NCBI RefSeq assembly: GCF_000756655.1
Contig: NZ_ARXU01000007.1
Coordinates: 62,001-126,000 of the forward strand
Source of the DNA: Alcanivorax jadensis T9
GTDB lineage: Bacteria; Pseudomonadota; Gammaproteobacteria; Pseudomonadales; Alcanivoracaceae
Reading direction: 5' to 3'
Length of the DNA: 64,000 nt
Position 1 is the stretch's first letter, and each line of letters begins with the position of its first letter. Positions 38,680-47,563 of this stretch are shown here, one piece after another. The position numbers and the translations under genes were made by a program. The notes under the pieces are model-generated. The model was not told where the DNA came from. It was given only the letters and a program-made list of their open reading frames with translations, and searched no databases.

Positions 38680-40134
38680 ATGACGGTTACCCTCACTGAC
38701 AACGCCCTGTTTCGCCAGCAGTGCTATATCAATGGCCGCTGGTGCGATGCGGATGACGGCGCCACCTTCACCGTGACCAACCCGGCCACTGATGAAAGCC
38801 TGGGCACCTCGCCGCGGATGGGCGAAGCAGAAACCCGCCAGGCCATCGATGCCGCCCACGGGGCTTTTCCTGCCTGGCGGGATCTGCCCGCCGCGCAACG
38901 GGCCGTTTTACTGGAGGCCTGGCACGACCTGATGATGGAACACCAGGATGATCTGGGGCGACTGATGACCCTGGAACAGGGCAAGCCCCTGGCCGAGGCG
39001 AAGGGCGAAATCGCCTATGCCGCCTCCTTCCTGAAATGGTTTGCCGAGGAGGCGCGGCGCGCCTACGGCGATACCATCCCTGCCCCCAAGCCGGGCCAGC
39101 GGATTGTGGTGATCAAACAACCCATCGGCGTCACCGCCGCCATCACCCCCTGGAATTTCCCCTCGTCCATGATCACCCGCAAGGCCGGGGCCGCTCTGGC
39201 AGCCGGCTGCACCATGGTGGTCAAACCCGCCAGCGCCACCCCCTACTCCGCCCTGGCGCTGGCTGAGCTGGCCGAGCGCGCGGGCATTCCCGCTGGCGTG
39301 TTCAATGTGATTACCGGCAGCGCCGGGGCCATTTCCACCGCCCTCACTGACTCGCCCATTCTTCGCAAACTGAGCTTTACCGGGTCCACCGAAGTGGGCT
39401 CCAAGCTGATGGCCCAGTGCGCCAAGCACATTCAGAAAGTGTCCCTGGAACTGGGCGGCAACGCGCCCTTTATCGTCTTTGACGATGCCAACCTGGACAA
39501 GGCCGTGGAAGGCGCCATGGCCAGCAAGTTCCGCAACACTGGCCAGACCTGCGTGTGCGTTAACCGCTTTCTGGTACAGGACAGCATCCACGATGCTTTC
39601 GTGGAAAAGCTGAAAACCGCCATCGAGGCCATGAAAGTCGGTGATGGTCTGGAAGATGGCGTCAGCCAGGCGGCCCTGATCAACCGCGATGCCGCCGACA
39701 AGGTCATGGAGCATCTGGAAGATGCCCTGGGCAAGGGCGCCAAAGTGGTTACCGGCGGTCAACGCCATCAGCGAGGTGGCAACTTCGTGCAGCCCACCCT
39801 GATCACCGGCGTGACCACCGATGCGCAACTCTGCCAGGAAGAGACCTTTGGCCCGCTGGCCGCTGTGATTCCATTCCGCACGGAAGAGGACGCCATTCGC
39901 ATTGCCAACGACACCCCCTACGGCCTGGCCGCCTATTTCTACAGCGACAACATCCACCGCTGCTGGCGCGTGGCAGAAGCACTGGAAAGCGGCATGGTGG
40001 GCGTCAACGAAGGTCTGATCTCCAACGCCGCCGCCCCCTTCGGCGGGGTCAAGGAATCCGGCCTGGGCCGCGAAGGTTCCCACCAGGGCATGGACGAATA
40101 CCTGGAAGACAAGTACCTGTGTATGGGTAGCTAA
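38680..40134 (+). CDS. NAD(P)-dependent aldehyde dehydrogenase, succinate-semialdehyde type
   Basis: 484 residues, closest in motif pattern to GabD. Catalytic Cys291 in RNTGQTCVCVNRF (with the second Cys typical of the GabD group), general base Glu257 in SLELGGNAPF, and coenzyme loop FTGSTEVG. GWT-type segment PWNFPSSMITRKAGAALAAGC is intact. It is the first gene of a co-directional catabolic cluster and likely oxidises a semialdehyde formed by one of the two aminotransferases. Exact substrate is inferred only. Confidence 0.88.
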   Translation: MTVTLTDNALFRQQCYINGRWCDADDGATFTVTNPATDESLGTSPRMGEAETRQAIDAAHGAFPAWRDLPAAQRAVLLEAWHDLMMEHQDDLGRLMTLEQGKPLAEAKGEIAYAASFLKWFAEEARRAYGDTIPAPKPGQRIVVIKQPIGVTAAITPWNFPSSMITRKAGAALAAGCTMVVKPASATPYSALALAELAERAGIPAGVFNVITGSAGAISTALTDSPILRKLSFTGSTEVGSKLMAQCAKHIQKVSLELGGNAPFIVFDDANLDKAVEGAMASKFRNTGQTCVCVNRFLVQDSIHDAFVEKLKTAIEAMKVGDGLEDGVSQAALINRDAADKVMEHLEDALGKGAKVVTGGQRHQRGGNFVQPTLITGVTTDAQLCQEETFGPLAAVIPFRTEEDAIRIANDTPYGLAAYFYSDNIHRCWRVAEALESGMVGVNEGLISNAAAPFGGVKESGLGREGSHQGMDEYLEDKYLCMGS

Positions 40135-40307
40135 CAACAGCTTCACAAGACAGACTGCAAGCTGGGCTTTATCGCATCGCTTGCAGAAACCGGAGCGCTT
40201 CACCTCCACACAAACAGGCTTGCATCGCGGGCACGCATTGCCGCCACGGCCCAGACAGCCTGTATTGCAGCGTGGAGATAGCGACCTGCAGCTGATAAGG
40301 AGGCGGA

Positions 40308-41447
40308 ATGGGACAAGCGTTGAACATCGCCCTGCTCCCCGGTGACGGCATCGGCCCGGAAGTAATGGACGTGGCGGAGGCGGTGCTGGACCTGCTGATA
40401 CAGCGCTACCAGCTGCCGTTGGGGCATACCCGCTTTGACTGGCCTTCCCATGCCTGGCATCAGAGCCACGGCCAGATGATGCCCAGCGACGGGGTTGCAC
40501 AACTGCGCGAATTTGATGCCATGCTGCTGGGCGCCCTGGGTGACCCGGGGCCGCTGGAAGACTCTTCCCGTTTTGTCCTTTCCGACAGCGTCTCGCTGGC
40601 GCCATTACTGGCCCTGCGTAAACAGCTGGACCTGTGGGCCTGCGAACGCCCGGCCCGCTGGCTGCCCGGCGCGCCCCAGTATCTGGCCGACCCGCGCGCC
40701 CGAGAGGTGGACATGCTGGTAATCCGCGAAAACAGTGAAGGCGAATACAGCGGCCAAGGTGGCCGGCTCGCCCCGGGTACAGCACAGGAAGTGGCCACCC
40801 AGGTAGAAGTGTTCACCGCCCGCGCCACCGAACGGCTGATCCGCCATGCGTTCCGACGGGCCCGTCAACGGTCCACCCAGCGGGAGGTTCCGCGCCAGTT
40901 CAAGAACGACAAGCACGCCCAGGTGTGCCTGATCACCAAACGCAACGCCCAGCCCTTCTGGGGCGACCTGTACACCGACACCTTTCACCGCATCGCCGCC
41001 GAGTTCCCCGATGTGGACATCCATCACGAGCTGGTGGATGCCGCCTGCATGAAGTTCGTACAGTGCCCCTGGCGCTTCGACGTGGTCGTCGCCAGCAATC
41101 TGCACGGCGACATTCTTACCGACCTGGCGGCGGTACTGTGTGGCGGCCCGGGCCTGGCCCCATCCGCCAACCTGAACCCGGATGAACCGTCGCTGCCGGC
41201 ACTGTTCGAACCCGTGCACGGCAGCGCCCCGGATATTGCCGGCCAGAACCTGGCCGACCCCCGCGCTACCCTGATGAGCCTGGCCATGCTGCTAGACAAT
41301 CTGGCCCACCATCACCCGGCCATCGGCAGCGCGGCACAACATCTGCATGACCTGATCCAGGCAGACCTAGCCCGCGAGGCAAACGGCGAAGCCTTTTCGG
41401 GCACCCGGGAAACCGGACAACGGCTATGTCAGTGGCTGGCAGCCTGA
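40308..41447 (+). CDS. Tartrate/D-malate-dehydrogenase-like (isopropylmalate dehydrogenase family) oxidoreductase
   Basis: 379 residues of the beta-decarboxylating dehydrogenase family. Start LNIALLPGDGIGPEVM, middle VIRENSEGEYSGQGGRL, metal/NAD motifs FDVVVASNLHGDILTDLAAVL and FEPVHGSAPDIAGQNLADP. The phosphorylation-loop region reads SDSVSLAPLLALRKQLDLWA, resembling tartrate dehydrogenase/decarboxylase more than LeuB or Icd. A textbook AAGGAGG precedes the ATG. The 173-bp gap upstream contains a CTGCAAGC/GCTTGCAG inverted repeat (40155-40186), a possible operator. Confidence 0.8.
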   Translation: MGQALNIALLPGDGIGPEVMDVAEAVLDLLIQRYQLPLGHTRFDWPSHAWHQSHGQMMPSDGVAQLREFDAMLLGALGDPGPLEDSSRFVLSDSVSLAPLLALRKQLDLWACERPARWLPGAPQYLADPRAREVDMLVIRENSEGEYSGQGGRLAPGTAQEVATQVEVFTARATERLIRHAFRRARQRSTQREVPRQFKNDKHAQVCLITKRNAQPFWGDLYTDTFHRIAAEFPDVDIHHELVDAACMKFVQCPWRFDVVVASNLHGDILTDLAAVLCGGPGLAPSANLNPDEPSLPALFEPVHGSAPDIAGQNLADPRATLMSLAMLLDNLAHHHPAIGSAAQHLHDLIQADLAREANGEAFSGTRETGQRLCQWLAA

Positions 41448-41484
41448 AGCGGCGCTGGCAAGCCAACAACAGAAAGGAGGCACT

Positions 41485-42771
41485 ATGAGTCACCTGTCCC
41501 CCCTGCTGGTGCAATCCAGCGGTATTTGTGCGGAGCGCGGCGAAGGAAACTGGCTCTACGACCAGGATGGCAATCGCTGGCTGGATTTCACCTCCGGTAT
41601 CGGTGTGACCTCCACCGGGCACTGTCACCCCAAAGTGGTGGCCGCCGCTCAGGAGCAGGTCGGCAAACTGGTCCATGCGCAATATGCCACCGTCAAACAT
41701 CCCAACCTGCTTGAACTGACTGACCGGCTCTACAAGCATCTCCCAGCACATATGGATGCTGTCGCGTTTTCCAATTCCGGCAGTGAATCCGTGGAAGCGG
41801 CATTTCGCCTGGCACGCCAGGCTACCGGTCGCCCCAACATTGTGGTGTTTCGGGGCGGCTTCCATGGCAGGACCATGGGCGCGGCCTCGCTGACTACCTC
41901 CAACAACAAGGTGCGCACCGGCTGGGCCCCGCTGATGGCCGGCGTGTCGGTTGCTCCCTTCCCGCATTCTTACCGCTATGGCTGGGACGAAGACACCACG
42001 GTGGACTTCTGTCTGGAAGAACTCGACCACCTGATGATTACCGAGTGCAACCCCAAGGACACTGCGGCCATCATCATCGAACCGGTTCAAGGTGAATACG
42101 GCTACTACCCGGCGCCGAAACGCTTCATGGAAGGCCTGCAGGCACGTTGCAAGGAACATGGCATCCTGCTGATTATGGACGAGATCCAGGCTGGCTATGG
42201 GCGCACCGGCAAGTTCTGGAGCCACGAACACAGCGGAGTATCCGGCGATATCCTGATCACAGCCAAAGGGCTGGCCAGTGGTTATCCGCTGTCTGCCATT
42301 GCTGCCAGCAAATCTCTCATGGACAAGGGCTACCCGGGCTCCCAGGGCGGTACCTACGGCGCCAATGCGGTTGCCTGTGCCGCAGCCATCGCCACACTGG
42401 ACGTGATCGAAGAAGAAGGGCTGGTAGAGCACGCCCGCGAGATGGGTGACTACCTGCTGGAAAAACTCACCGCCATTCAACAGGATTTCCCCTGTATCGA
42501 AGAGATACGCGGCCAGGGCCTCATGCTCGGCGCCGAGATCACCAGCTCACCGGGCGTGGCGGATGGCGACCACGCTGCTGCCATTCTCAAGGCCTGCGAG
42601 GATGATGGCGTCCTGCTGCTTCGCTGTGGTCACAAGGGACAGGTGGTTCGCTGGCTTCCTGCGCTCAACGTGACACGGGAGGAAATCGATATCGCCGTGG
42701 GCGCCTTCGCCAAGGCGCTGGCCAGCACGTGCAAGAATCAGGATAAGCGCTGCTCAAGCTGCAAAAGCTAA
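41485..42771 (+). CDS. Class III (omega-amino acid) aminotransferase
   Basis: 428 residues, PLP fold type I, of the GABA/ornithine/diaminobutyrate transaminase group. The PLP lysine is Lys261 (LITAKGLASGYPLSA); phosphate-binding SNSGSESVEAAFRLAR and the IIEPVQGEYGYYPAP segment are intact. The protein ends with an unusual Cys- and Lys-rich tail (CKNQDKRCSSCKS). Good ribosome site (AAAGGAGG). With the aldehyde dehydrogenase in the same cluster it could remove an omega-amino group to give a semialdehyde. Confidence 0.9.
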   Translation: MSHLSPLLVQSSGICAERGEGNWLYDQDGNRWLDFTSGIGVTSTGHCHPKVVAAAQEQVGKLVHAQYATVKHPNLLELTDRLYKHLPAHMDAVAFSNSGSESVEAAFRLARQATGRPNIVVFRGGFHGRTMGAASLTTSNNKVRTGWAPLMAGVSVAPFPHSYRYGWDEDTTVDFCLEELDHLMITECNPKDTAAIIIEPVQGEYGYYPAPKRFMEGLQARCKEHGILLIMDEIQAGYGRTGKFWSHEHSGVSGDILITAKGLASGYPLSAIAASKSLMDKGYPGSQGGTYGANAVACAAAIATLDVIEEEGLVEHAREMGDYLLEKLTAIQQDFPCIEEIRGQGLMLGAEITSSPGVADGDHAAAILKACEDDGVLLLRCGHKGQVVRWLPALNVTREEIDIAVGAFAKALASTCKNQDKRCSSCKS

Positions 42772-42807
42772 CATTCGAAAGCCACCGGAAAGTGAAAGAG
42801 TCACATT

Positions 42808-43779
42808 ATGAGCAAACCGGTAATTACGGTACTGATGGCCGAAGATGAGCCGCCCATGCCCGGGCTTGAAGCCCTTGAAGGGCAAGCGGTGGTTCGCGAG
42901 GCACGGCATCGGGAGGAACTGGAAGCGGCACTTCCGGAAACGGAAATTCTGCTGGTGACGGATTTTCGCACCGACATGCTGCAGGAAGTCTGGCCGGATC
43001 CCTGCAACATACGCTGGATACATGCCACCAGTGCGGGGGTGGATGCCCTGATGATTCCACCGGTCCGTGACAGCGATATCCCAGTCACCAATGCCAGAGG
43101 TATCTTTGACCGCGGTATTGCCGAATATGTGCTCGGCGCCATGCTGCTGTTTGCCAAAGACACGCTCACCAACCTGTCTTTGATGAAGCAGCATCGCTGG
43201 CAACATCGGGAAACCCGTCTGCTGCGAGGCAGTCGGGCACTGGTCGTGGGGGCCGGCTCCATTGGCCGGGAAGTGGCAACCGTACTGGGCGCCATGGGTG
43301 TCAGCGTGGTGGGCACCGCCCGTAACGCCCGGGAGGATGCGGCTTTCGAGCGGGTTCATGCCCAACAGGATCTGCCTGATCTTCTCCCGGAAGCAGACTA
43401 CGTCATCATCACTGCACCACTGACGCCGCAGACCGAAGGGTTGTTCGACGCCGACCAGTTCCTGCGCATGAAACCTGGCGCGGTACTGATCAATGTGGGT
43501 CGCGGCCCGATCGTGGAAACCTCGGCTCTGCTTGCCGCATTGCAAAGCGGACGCCTGGGAGGGGTCGCTCTGGATGTATTCGAAGAAGAGCCCCTGCACG
43601 CCAACCACCCGCTCTGGGATGAACCCAACGCGATGCTGTCCGCTCATATGGCTGGTGATTTTATTGGCTGGCGTGCGGCGCTGGGGCAACAATTTGTCGA
43701 TAACTTTCAACGCTGGCAGAAGGGAGAGCCCCTGAACAACCCGGTCAGCAAGGAACACGGCTATGTCAGTAATGCCTGA
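42808..43779 (+). CDS. D-2-hydroxyacid dehydrogenase (NAD-binding)
   Basis: 323 residues. C-terminal Rossmann domain with VVGAGSIGREVATVLGAMG, the signature NVGRGPIVETSALLAALQSG with the substrate-binding Arg, and VFEEEPLHANHPLW. The histidine that normally ends the catalytic set lies in LSAHMAG. The N-terminal domain is diverged. Likely reduces or oxidises a 2-keto/2-hydroxy acid made by the neighbouring aminotransferases. Confidence 0.87.
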   Translation: MSKPVITVLMAEDEPPMPGLEALEGQAVVREARHREELEAALPETEILLVTDFRTDMLQEVWPDPCNIRWIHATSAGVDALMIPPVRDSDIPVTNARGIFDRGIAEYVLGAMLLFAKDTLTNLSLMKQHRWQHRETRLLRGSRALVVGAGSIGREVATVLGAMGVSVVGTARNAREDAAFERVHAQQDLPDLLPEADYVIITAPLTPQTEGLFDADQFLRMKPGAVLINVGRGPIVETSALLAALQSGRLGGVALDVFEEEPLHANHPLWDEPNAMLSAHMAGDFIGWRAALGQQFVDNFQRWQKGEPLNNPVSKEHGYVSNA

Positions 43780-43856
43780 GGTCTGAGCCAGACAAGAACC
43801 CCAGCAGCGTACTGCGCAGAGCAAGACAGGATTAGCGTCAACCAGGAGCGATGCCG

Positions 43857-45263
43857 ATGAGCAAGGAACTACTGACCATGAGCGCCCAGGCGCTGAAAGC
43901 CGCCTACCAGACCGGCGCCCTATCCCCAGTGGAGGTTTGCTCCAACCTGTTGGACCATATCGAGAAACATGATCAGGCGTTGAATGCCTGGTGCCTGATT
44001 GACCGCGACACCACCCTGCAATGGGCGCGGGAATCAGAACAACGCTATCAGCAAGGCACATCAGAAGGGCTGCTGGATGGCGTACCTGTGGCCGTCAAGG
44101 ATGTCTTCCTCACCCCCATGTGGCCGACCCTGAAAGGCTCCAGAACCATCGATCCGGCCTCCACGCTGAACAAGCGTTCGCCGGCAGTAGCCGCTCTGGA
44201 ACGCCATGGTTATGTTCCTCTGGGCAAGACCACAACCCCGGAGTTCGGCTGGAAGGGCATTACCGATAGCCCCATGTGCGGGCCCACCAACAACCCCTGG
44301 GATCCTTCTAAAACCGCCGGCGGGAGTAGCGGCGGCAGTTCCGCCGCGGTCTCCGCAGGCATGGCCCCACTGGCTCTCGGCACCGATGCCGGCGGCTCCA
44401 TCCGCATCCCCGCCAGCTTCTGCGGTATCGTCGGCCACAAGCCGACCTTCAGTGAAGTCCCTCACTGGCCCGCCAGCCCGTTTGGCACCCTCGCCCACGC
44501 CGGCCCGATGACGCGCACCGTAGCGGATGCGGCCTTGATGATGAACGTGATGTGCGAAGCCGATGCCCGCGACAGCCTGGCCGCACCCCGCCGTCATATA
44601 GACTATCTGGCGGCTCTGGACCAGCCCATGAAAGGGCTGAAAATCGCCATGAGCACCAATCTGGGTTATGTGGATGTGGATCCGGACATCGAGAAAGCGT
44701 TCAAGGACGCGGCCAAGGTATTTGAAGATCTGGGCGCGACCATCACCGAGGCCGACCCCGGATTCAGCAACCCGCTGGCCGCCTTCAGCCACCTTTTCTA
44801 TAGCGGTGCGGCCAATGCCATGCGTGATCTCGGTGAGCGCCAACGTAGCCTGATGGATCCGGCGCTGATTGAAGTTGCCACCAAGGCCGAGAAACTCTCC
44901 ATGCTGGATTATCTGGGCGCCATGAACGAGCGAATGGCGGTCAGTGAACGCATGGCGGTCTTCCACACCAAATACGATCTGCTGATCACCCCGACGCTGC
45001 CCCTGGGGGCGTTCGACACCAACCGCGAAGTGCCGGTGGACTGGCCCAGCACCCGCTGGCCCACCTGGACCCCGTTTACCTATCCGTTCAACCTTACCGG
45101 ACAGCCTGCACTGTCAGTGCCCATGGGGCTGGACAGCAACGGTTTGCCCATGGGGCTGCAGATTGTGGGTGCGCGTTTCGATGATGCCCGGGTCCTGGCT
45201 GCCGGCCACGCCTTCGAGCAAGCCAAGCCGTTTACCGTGTTGCCACCGTTGCTGCAAAACTAA
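43857..45263 (+). CDS. Amidase-signature family amidohydrolase
   Basis: About 468 residues. Ser-cisSer-Lys triad visible: Lys in GVPVAVKDVF, GGSSGGSSAAVSAGM, and the nucleophilic Ser in GTDAGGSIRIPASF. The start is the ATG at 43857, eight bases after AGGAG; the ATG two codons earlier is too close to it. It probably opens the pathway by hydrolysing an amide to release the amino acid or acid used by the other enzymes; the substrate is not evident. It is not a second GatA: no GatB/C partner is present. Confidence 0.9.
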   Translation: MSKELLTMSAQALKAAYQTGALSPVEVCSNLLDHIEKHDQALNAWCLIDRDTTLQWARESEQRYQQGTSEGLLDGVPVAVKDVFLTPMWPTLKGSRTIDPASTLNKRSPAVAALERHGYVPLGKTTTPEFGWKGITDSPMCGPTNNPWDPSKTAGGSSGGSSAAVSAGMAPLALGTDAGGSIRIPASFCGIVGHKPTFSEVPHWPASPFGTLAHAGPMTRTVADAALMMNVMCEADARDSLAAPRRHIDYLAALDQPMKGLKIAMSTNLGYVDVDPDIEKAFKDAAKVFEDLGATITEADPGFSNPLAAFSHLFYSGAANAMRDLGERQRSLMDPALIEVATKAEKLSMLDYLGAMNERMAVSERMAVFHTKYDLLITPTLPLGAFDTNREVPVDWPSTRWPTWTPFTYPFNLTGQPALSVPMGLDSNGLPMGLQIVGARFDDARVLAAGHAFEQAKPFTVLPPLLQN

Positions 45264-45332
45264 AAAAAGGTCTTTGCGAGGGGCGTAGTCGACACCTCTA
45301 CAGAGCAGCGAATCAAAGAGAAGGAGCACATG

Positions 45333-46538
45333 ATGGGCAATATCAATCTGGATACGGATTTCTACGAAAGCGAAGACCCGATCTGGAATCCGGCGCTGCT
45401 CACCATTCCGGTGCCGGGCATTCGCCGCATGGTGAATCTGGCGTCGGACCTGGATAACGTGATTCACCTTTCCATTGGCCAACCGGACTTCAAGCCACCT
45501 GACCATGTCATCCAGGCCGCCGTGGACGCACTGAACGCAGGGCAAACCGGCTACACCATGGACGCGGGCCTCCCGGAACTGCTCGAAGCCCTGGCCGAAT
45601 ATTACAGCCACCGATACCAACGTCCTTTGGTGCCGGAAAACCTGATGATCACCACTGGCGCCACCGAGGCAATCTATCTGGCGCTCACGGCCACTTCCGC
45701 ACCCGGACGGGAGTTCATCGTCCCAGACCCGTCGTTCATGCTTTACGGCCCCCTGATCCGCATGAATGGCGGCACTGTAAAGAGCATTGCTACCCGCGCA
45801 GAGAACAATCACCAACTGGACCCCCAGGAAGTGATTGATGCCATGGGGCCAAATACCTTTGCCGTGGTACTCAATTCCCCCAGCAACCCAACAGGGACCA
45901 TCTATCCACGGGAGACCATCGAAGCCATCGTGGAAGAAGCGGCCTACCGGGGCATTCATGTGATCAGCGACGAGGTCTATGACCACCTGATCTATGATGG
46001 CCGGGATTATCCCAGCGTGCTGTCATGCTGCTCGGACCTGGACCATGTCATGGTGATCAGCAGTTTTTCGAAGACGTTTTCCATGGCCGGCATGCGCATC
46101 GGCTGGCTGATCGGCAGCCAGGGCGCCATCAAGAAACTGCGGCGTTACCACATGTTCACCACTACCGTGGCCAACACTCCCTGTCAGTGGGCCGGTGTCG
46201 CCGCCCTGCGCGGCAGCAATGATTTTATTGACGGCATGGTGGCGGAATACCAGCACCGTCGCGACCGGCTGGTGGAACTGGTGGAGCAGACCCCATACCT
46301 GACCGGCTACCGACCGGACGGCGCTTTCTACCTGTTCCCGTCCCTGCCGGACGGCGTGGATGGCGCCAATGTGGCCCTGAAACTGCTACGCGAGACCGGC
46401 GTCTGCACCATCCCCGGCGACACCTTCGGCGAAGCCGGCAAAAACGCCCTGCGCATCAGCTATTCCACCTCCCTGGACCAGATCGAGGAAGCCTTTGAAC
46501 GCATTATCCCATGGATGAAAAAACAAAATTTCGGGTAA
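45333..46538 (+). CDS. Class I aminotransferase (aspartate-aminotransferase fold)
   Basis: 401 residues, PLP fold type I, subgroup I-gamma like. PLP lysine in ISSFSKTFSMAGMRIGW; NSPSNPTGTIY and DEVYDHLIYDGRDY hold the conserved Asn, Asp and Tyr; the C-terminal Arg lies in NALRISYS. The second of two adjacent ATGs (45333) was taken from AAGGAG spacing. Last gene of the cluster, followed by a bidirectional terminator. Confidence 0.88.
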   Translation: MGNINLDTDFYESEDPIWNPALLTIPVPGIRRMVNLASDLDNVIHLSIGQPDFKPPDHVIQAAVDALNAGQTGYTMDAGLPELLEALAEYYSHRYQRPLVPENLMITTGATEAIYLALTATSAPGREFIVPDPSFMLYGPLIRMNGGTVKSIATRAENNHQLDPQEVIDAMGPNTFAVVLNSPSNPTGTIYPRETIEAIVEEAAYRGIHVISDEVYDHLIYDGRDYPSVLSCCSDLDHVMVISSFSKTFSMAGMRIGWLIGSQGAIKKLRRYHMFTTTVANTPCQWAGVAALRGSNDFIDGMVAEYQHRRDRLVELVEQTPYLTGYRPDGAFYLFPSLPDGVDGANVALKLLRETGVCTIPGDTFGEAGKNALRISYSTSLDQIEEAFERIIPWMKKQNFG

Positions 46539-46561
46539 TAAAACACCAAAACGCCAGACAC

Positions 46562-46591
46562 AAAAAAGCCGCGAACAATCGCGGCTTTTTT
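46562..46591. terminator. Bidirectional rho-independent terminator
   Basis: Perfect stem AAAAAAGCCGCG / CGCGGCTTTTTT with AACAAT loop, between convergent aminotransferase (+) and secF (-). Confidence 0.94.
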
Positions 46592-46626
46592 GGTTTAGCT
46601 ATTAATTGTTTACTATTCACTGTCTT
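46592..46626. repeat. Heptad element abutting the secF stop
   Basis: On the minus strand: GTGAATA, GTAAACA, ATTAATA, then GCTAAACC. Same phase and tail style as at 6181 and 24062. It starts immediately downstream of the secF stop codon. Confidence 0.7.
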
Positions 46627-47556
46627 TTATGGTGTTTCATCCAGTTCTTCCGGTTCCGGAATCAGGAAGTCTTCCTTGTCGACCTTCATCATGAACAGGA
46701 TGTTGGTCACCACGTAGATGGAGGAATACGTCCCCACCAGCACACCCACGATCAGCGCTTCAGAAAACGCCTTCATGACTTCGCCACCGAAGAAGAACAA
46801 TGCCACCAGCACCAGCAACGTCGTCAACGAGGTGTTGATGGTTCGGGTCATGGTCTGGTTCACCGCACCATTAATAATGGCCACCGGATCTGTTTCACGG
46901 GTATTGCGGAACTCGTCGCGAATCCGGTCCGCCACCACGATGGAATCGTTCAGTGAGTAACCGATAAGCGCCAGCACTGCCGCCAGCACCGTCAGATCAA
47001 ACGGCCATTGCAACAATGAAAACAGACCCAGCACAACAATCACGTCATGGAACAGGGCCACTACAGTGGCCACCCCGAACTTGTTGGAAAAGCGGAACCA
47101 GACGTAGAGCATCATCAGCCCCAGCGCCAGCAACATGGCGGTGCCGGATTCATCGCGGAGCTCATCGCCCACTTGCGGGCCAACAAATTCCACCTTCAGC
47201 AATTCCAGATCACCGTTGCCCGCCTTGAGCACGTCAAACACGACATAGCCAATCTTGTCCGCATCGACACTGTCCTTGGGGGCCACCCGAATATTCACTT
47301 CCTTGGGCGAACCATAATGCTGAACCACCGCATCACCAAAGCCGGCTTCGGCCAGGTCCGCCCGGGTCTGGGACAGCTCCACATCCACCGGGCTTTTCAC
47401 CACGATGGTGGTGCCGCCAGTAAAATCCAGGCCCAGGTTCAGGCCACGGGTCACCAACAGAATCACGGAGATGACCACCAGCGCAATGGACAGCATGCCC
47501 AGGGGTTTCCGGGCAGCCATGAAATTGATGTTCCTTTCTTCCTTACTCATCGCCAT
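46627..47556 (-). CDS. secF: Protein translocase subunit SecF
   Basis: Proton-motive-force-driven RND-family partner of SecD that assists SecYEG export. About 309 residues with six membrane helices: one near the N-terminus, the large periplasmic loop, then five. Typical motifs are LGLDFTGGTTIVV near residue 45 and ALIGYSLNDSIVVADRIRDEFR. Start chosen at 47556 (spacing to AAGG); neighbouring GTG and ATG codons are alternatives. Seven bases after the secD stop. Confidence 0.95.
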   Translation of the reverse strand: MAMSKEERNINFMAARKPLGMLSIALVVISVILLVTRGLNLGLDFTGGTTIVVKSPVDVELSQTRADLAEAGFGDAVVQHYGSPKEVNIRVAPKDSVDADKIGYVVFDVLKAGNGDLELLKVEFVGPQVGDELRDESGTAMLLALGLMMLYVWFRFSNKFGVATVVALFHDVIVVLGLFSLLQWPFDLTVLAAVLALIGYSLNDSIVVADRIRDEFRNTRETDPVAIINGAVNQTMTRTINTSLTTLLVLVALFFFGGEVMKAFSEALIVGVLVGTYSSIYVVTNILFMMKVDKEDFLIPEPEELDETP

Positions 47557-47563
47557 CACCGCC

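Noticed and set aside
38908-40785. Long open frame antisense to the aldehyde dehydrogenase and its neighbour (625 codons)
   Set aside because: It mirrors a strong conserved gene on the other strand, its composition is typical of a GC-rich shadow frame, and it has no domain.
43857-45263. Amidase considered as a second GatA
   Set aside because: No GatB/GatC partner nearby, and the context is catabolic genes; the substrate region differs from GatA at 17919-19391.
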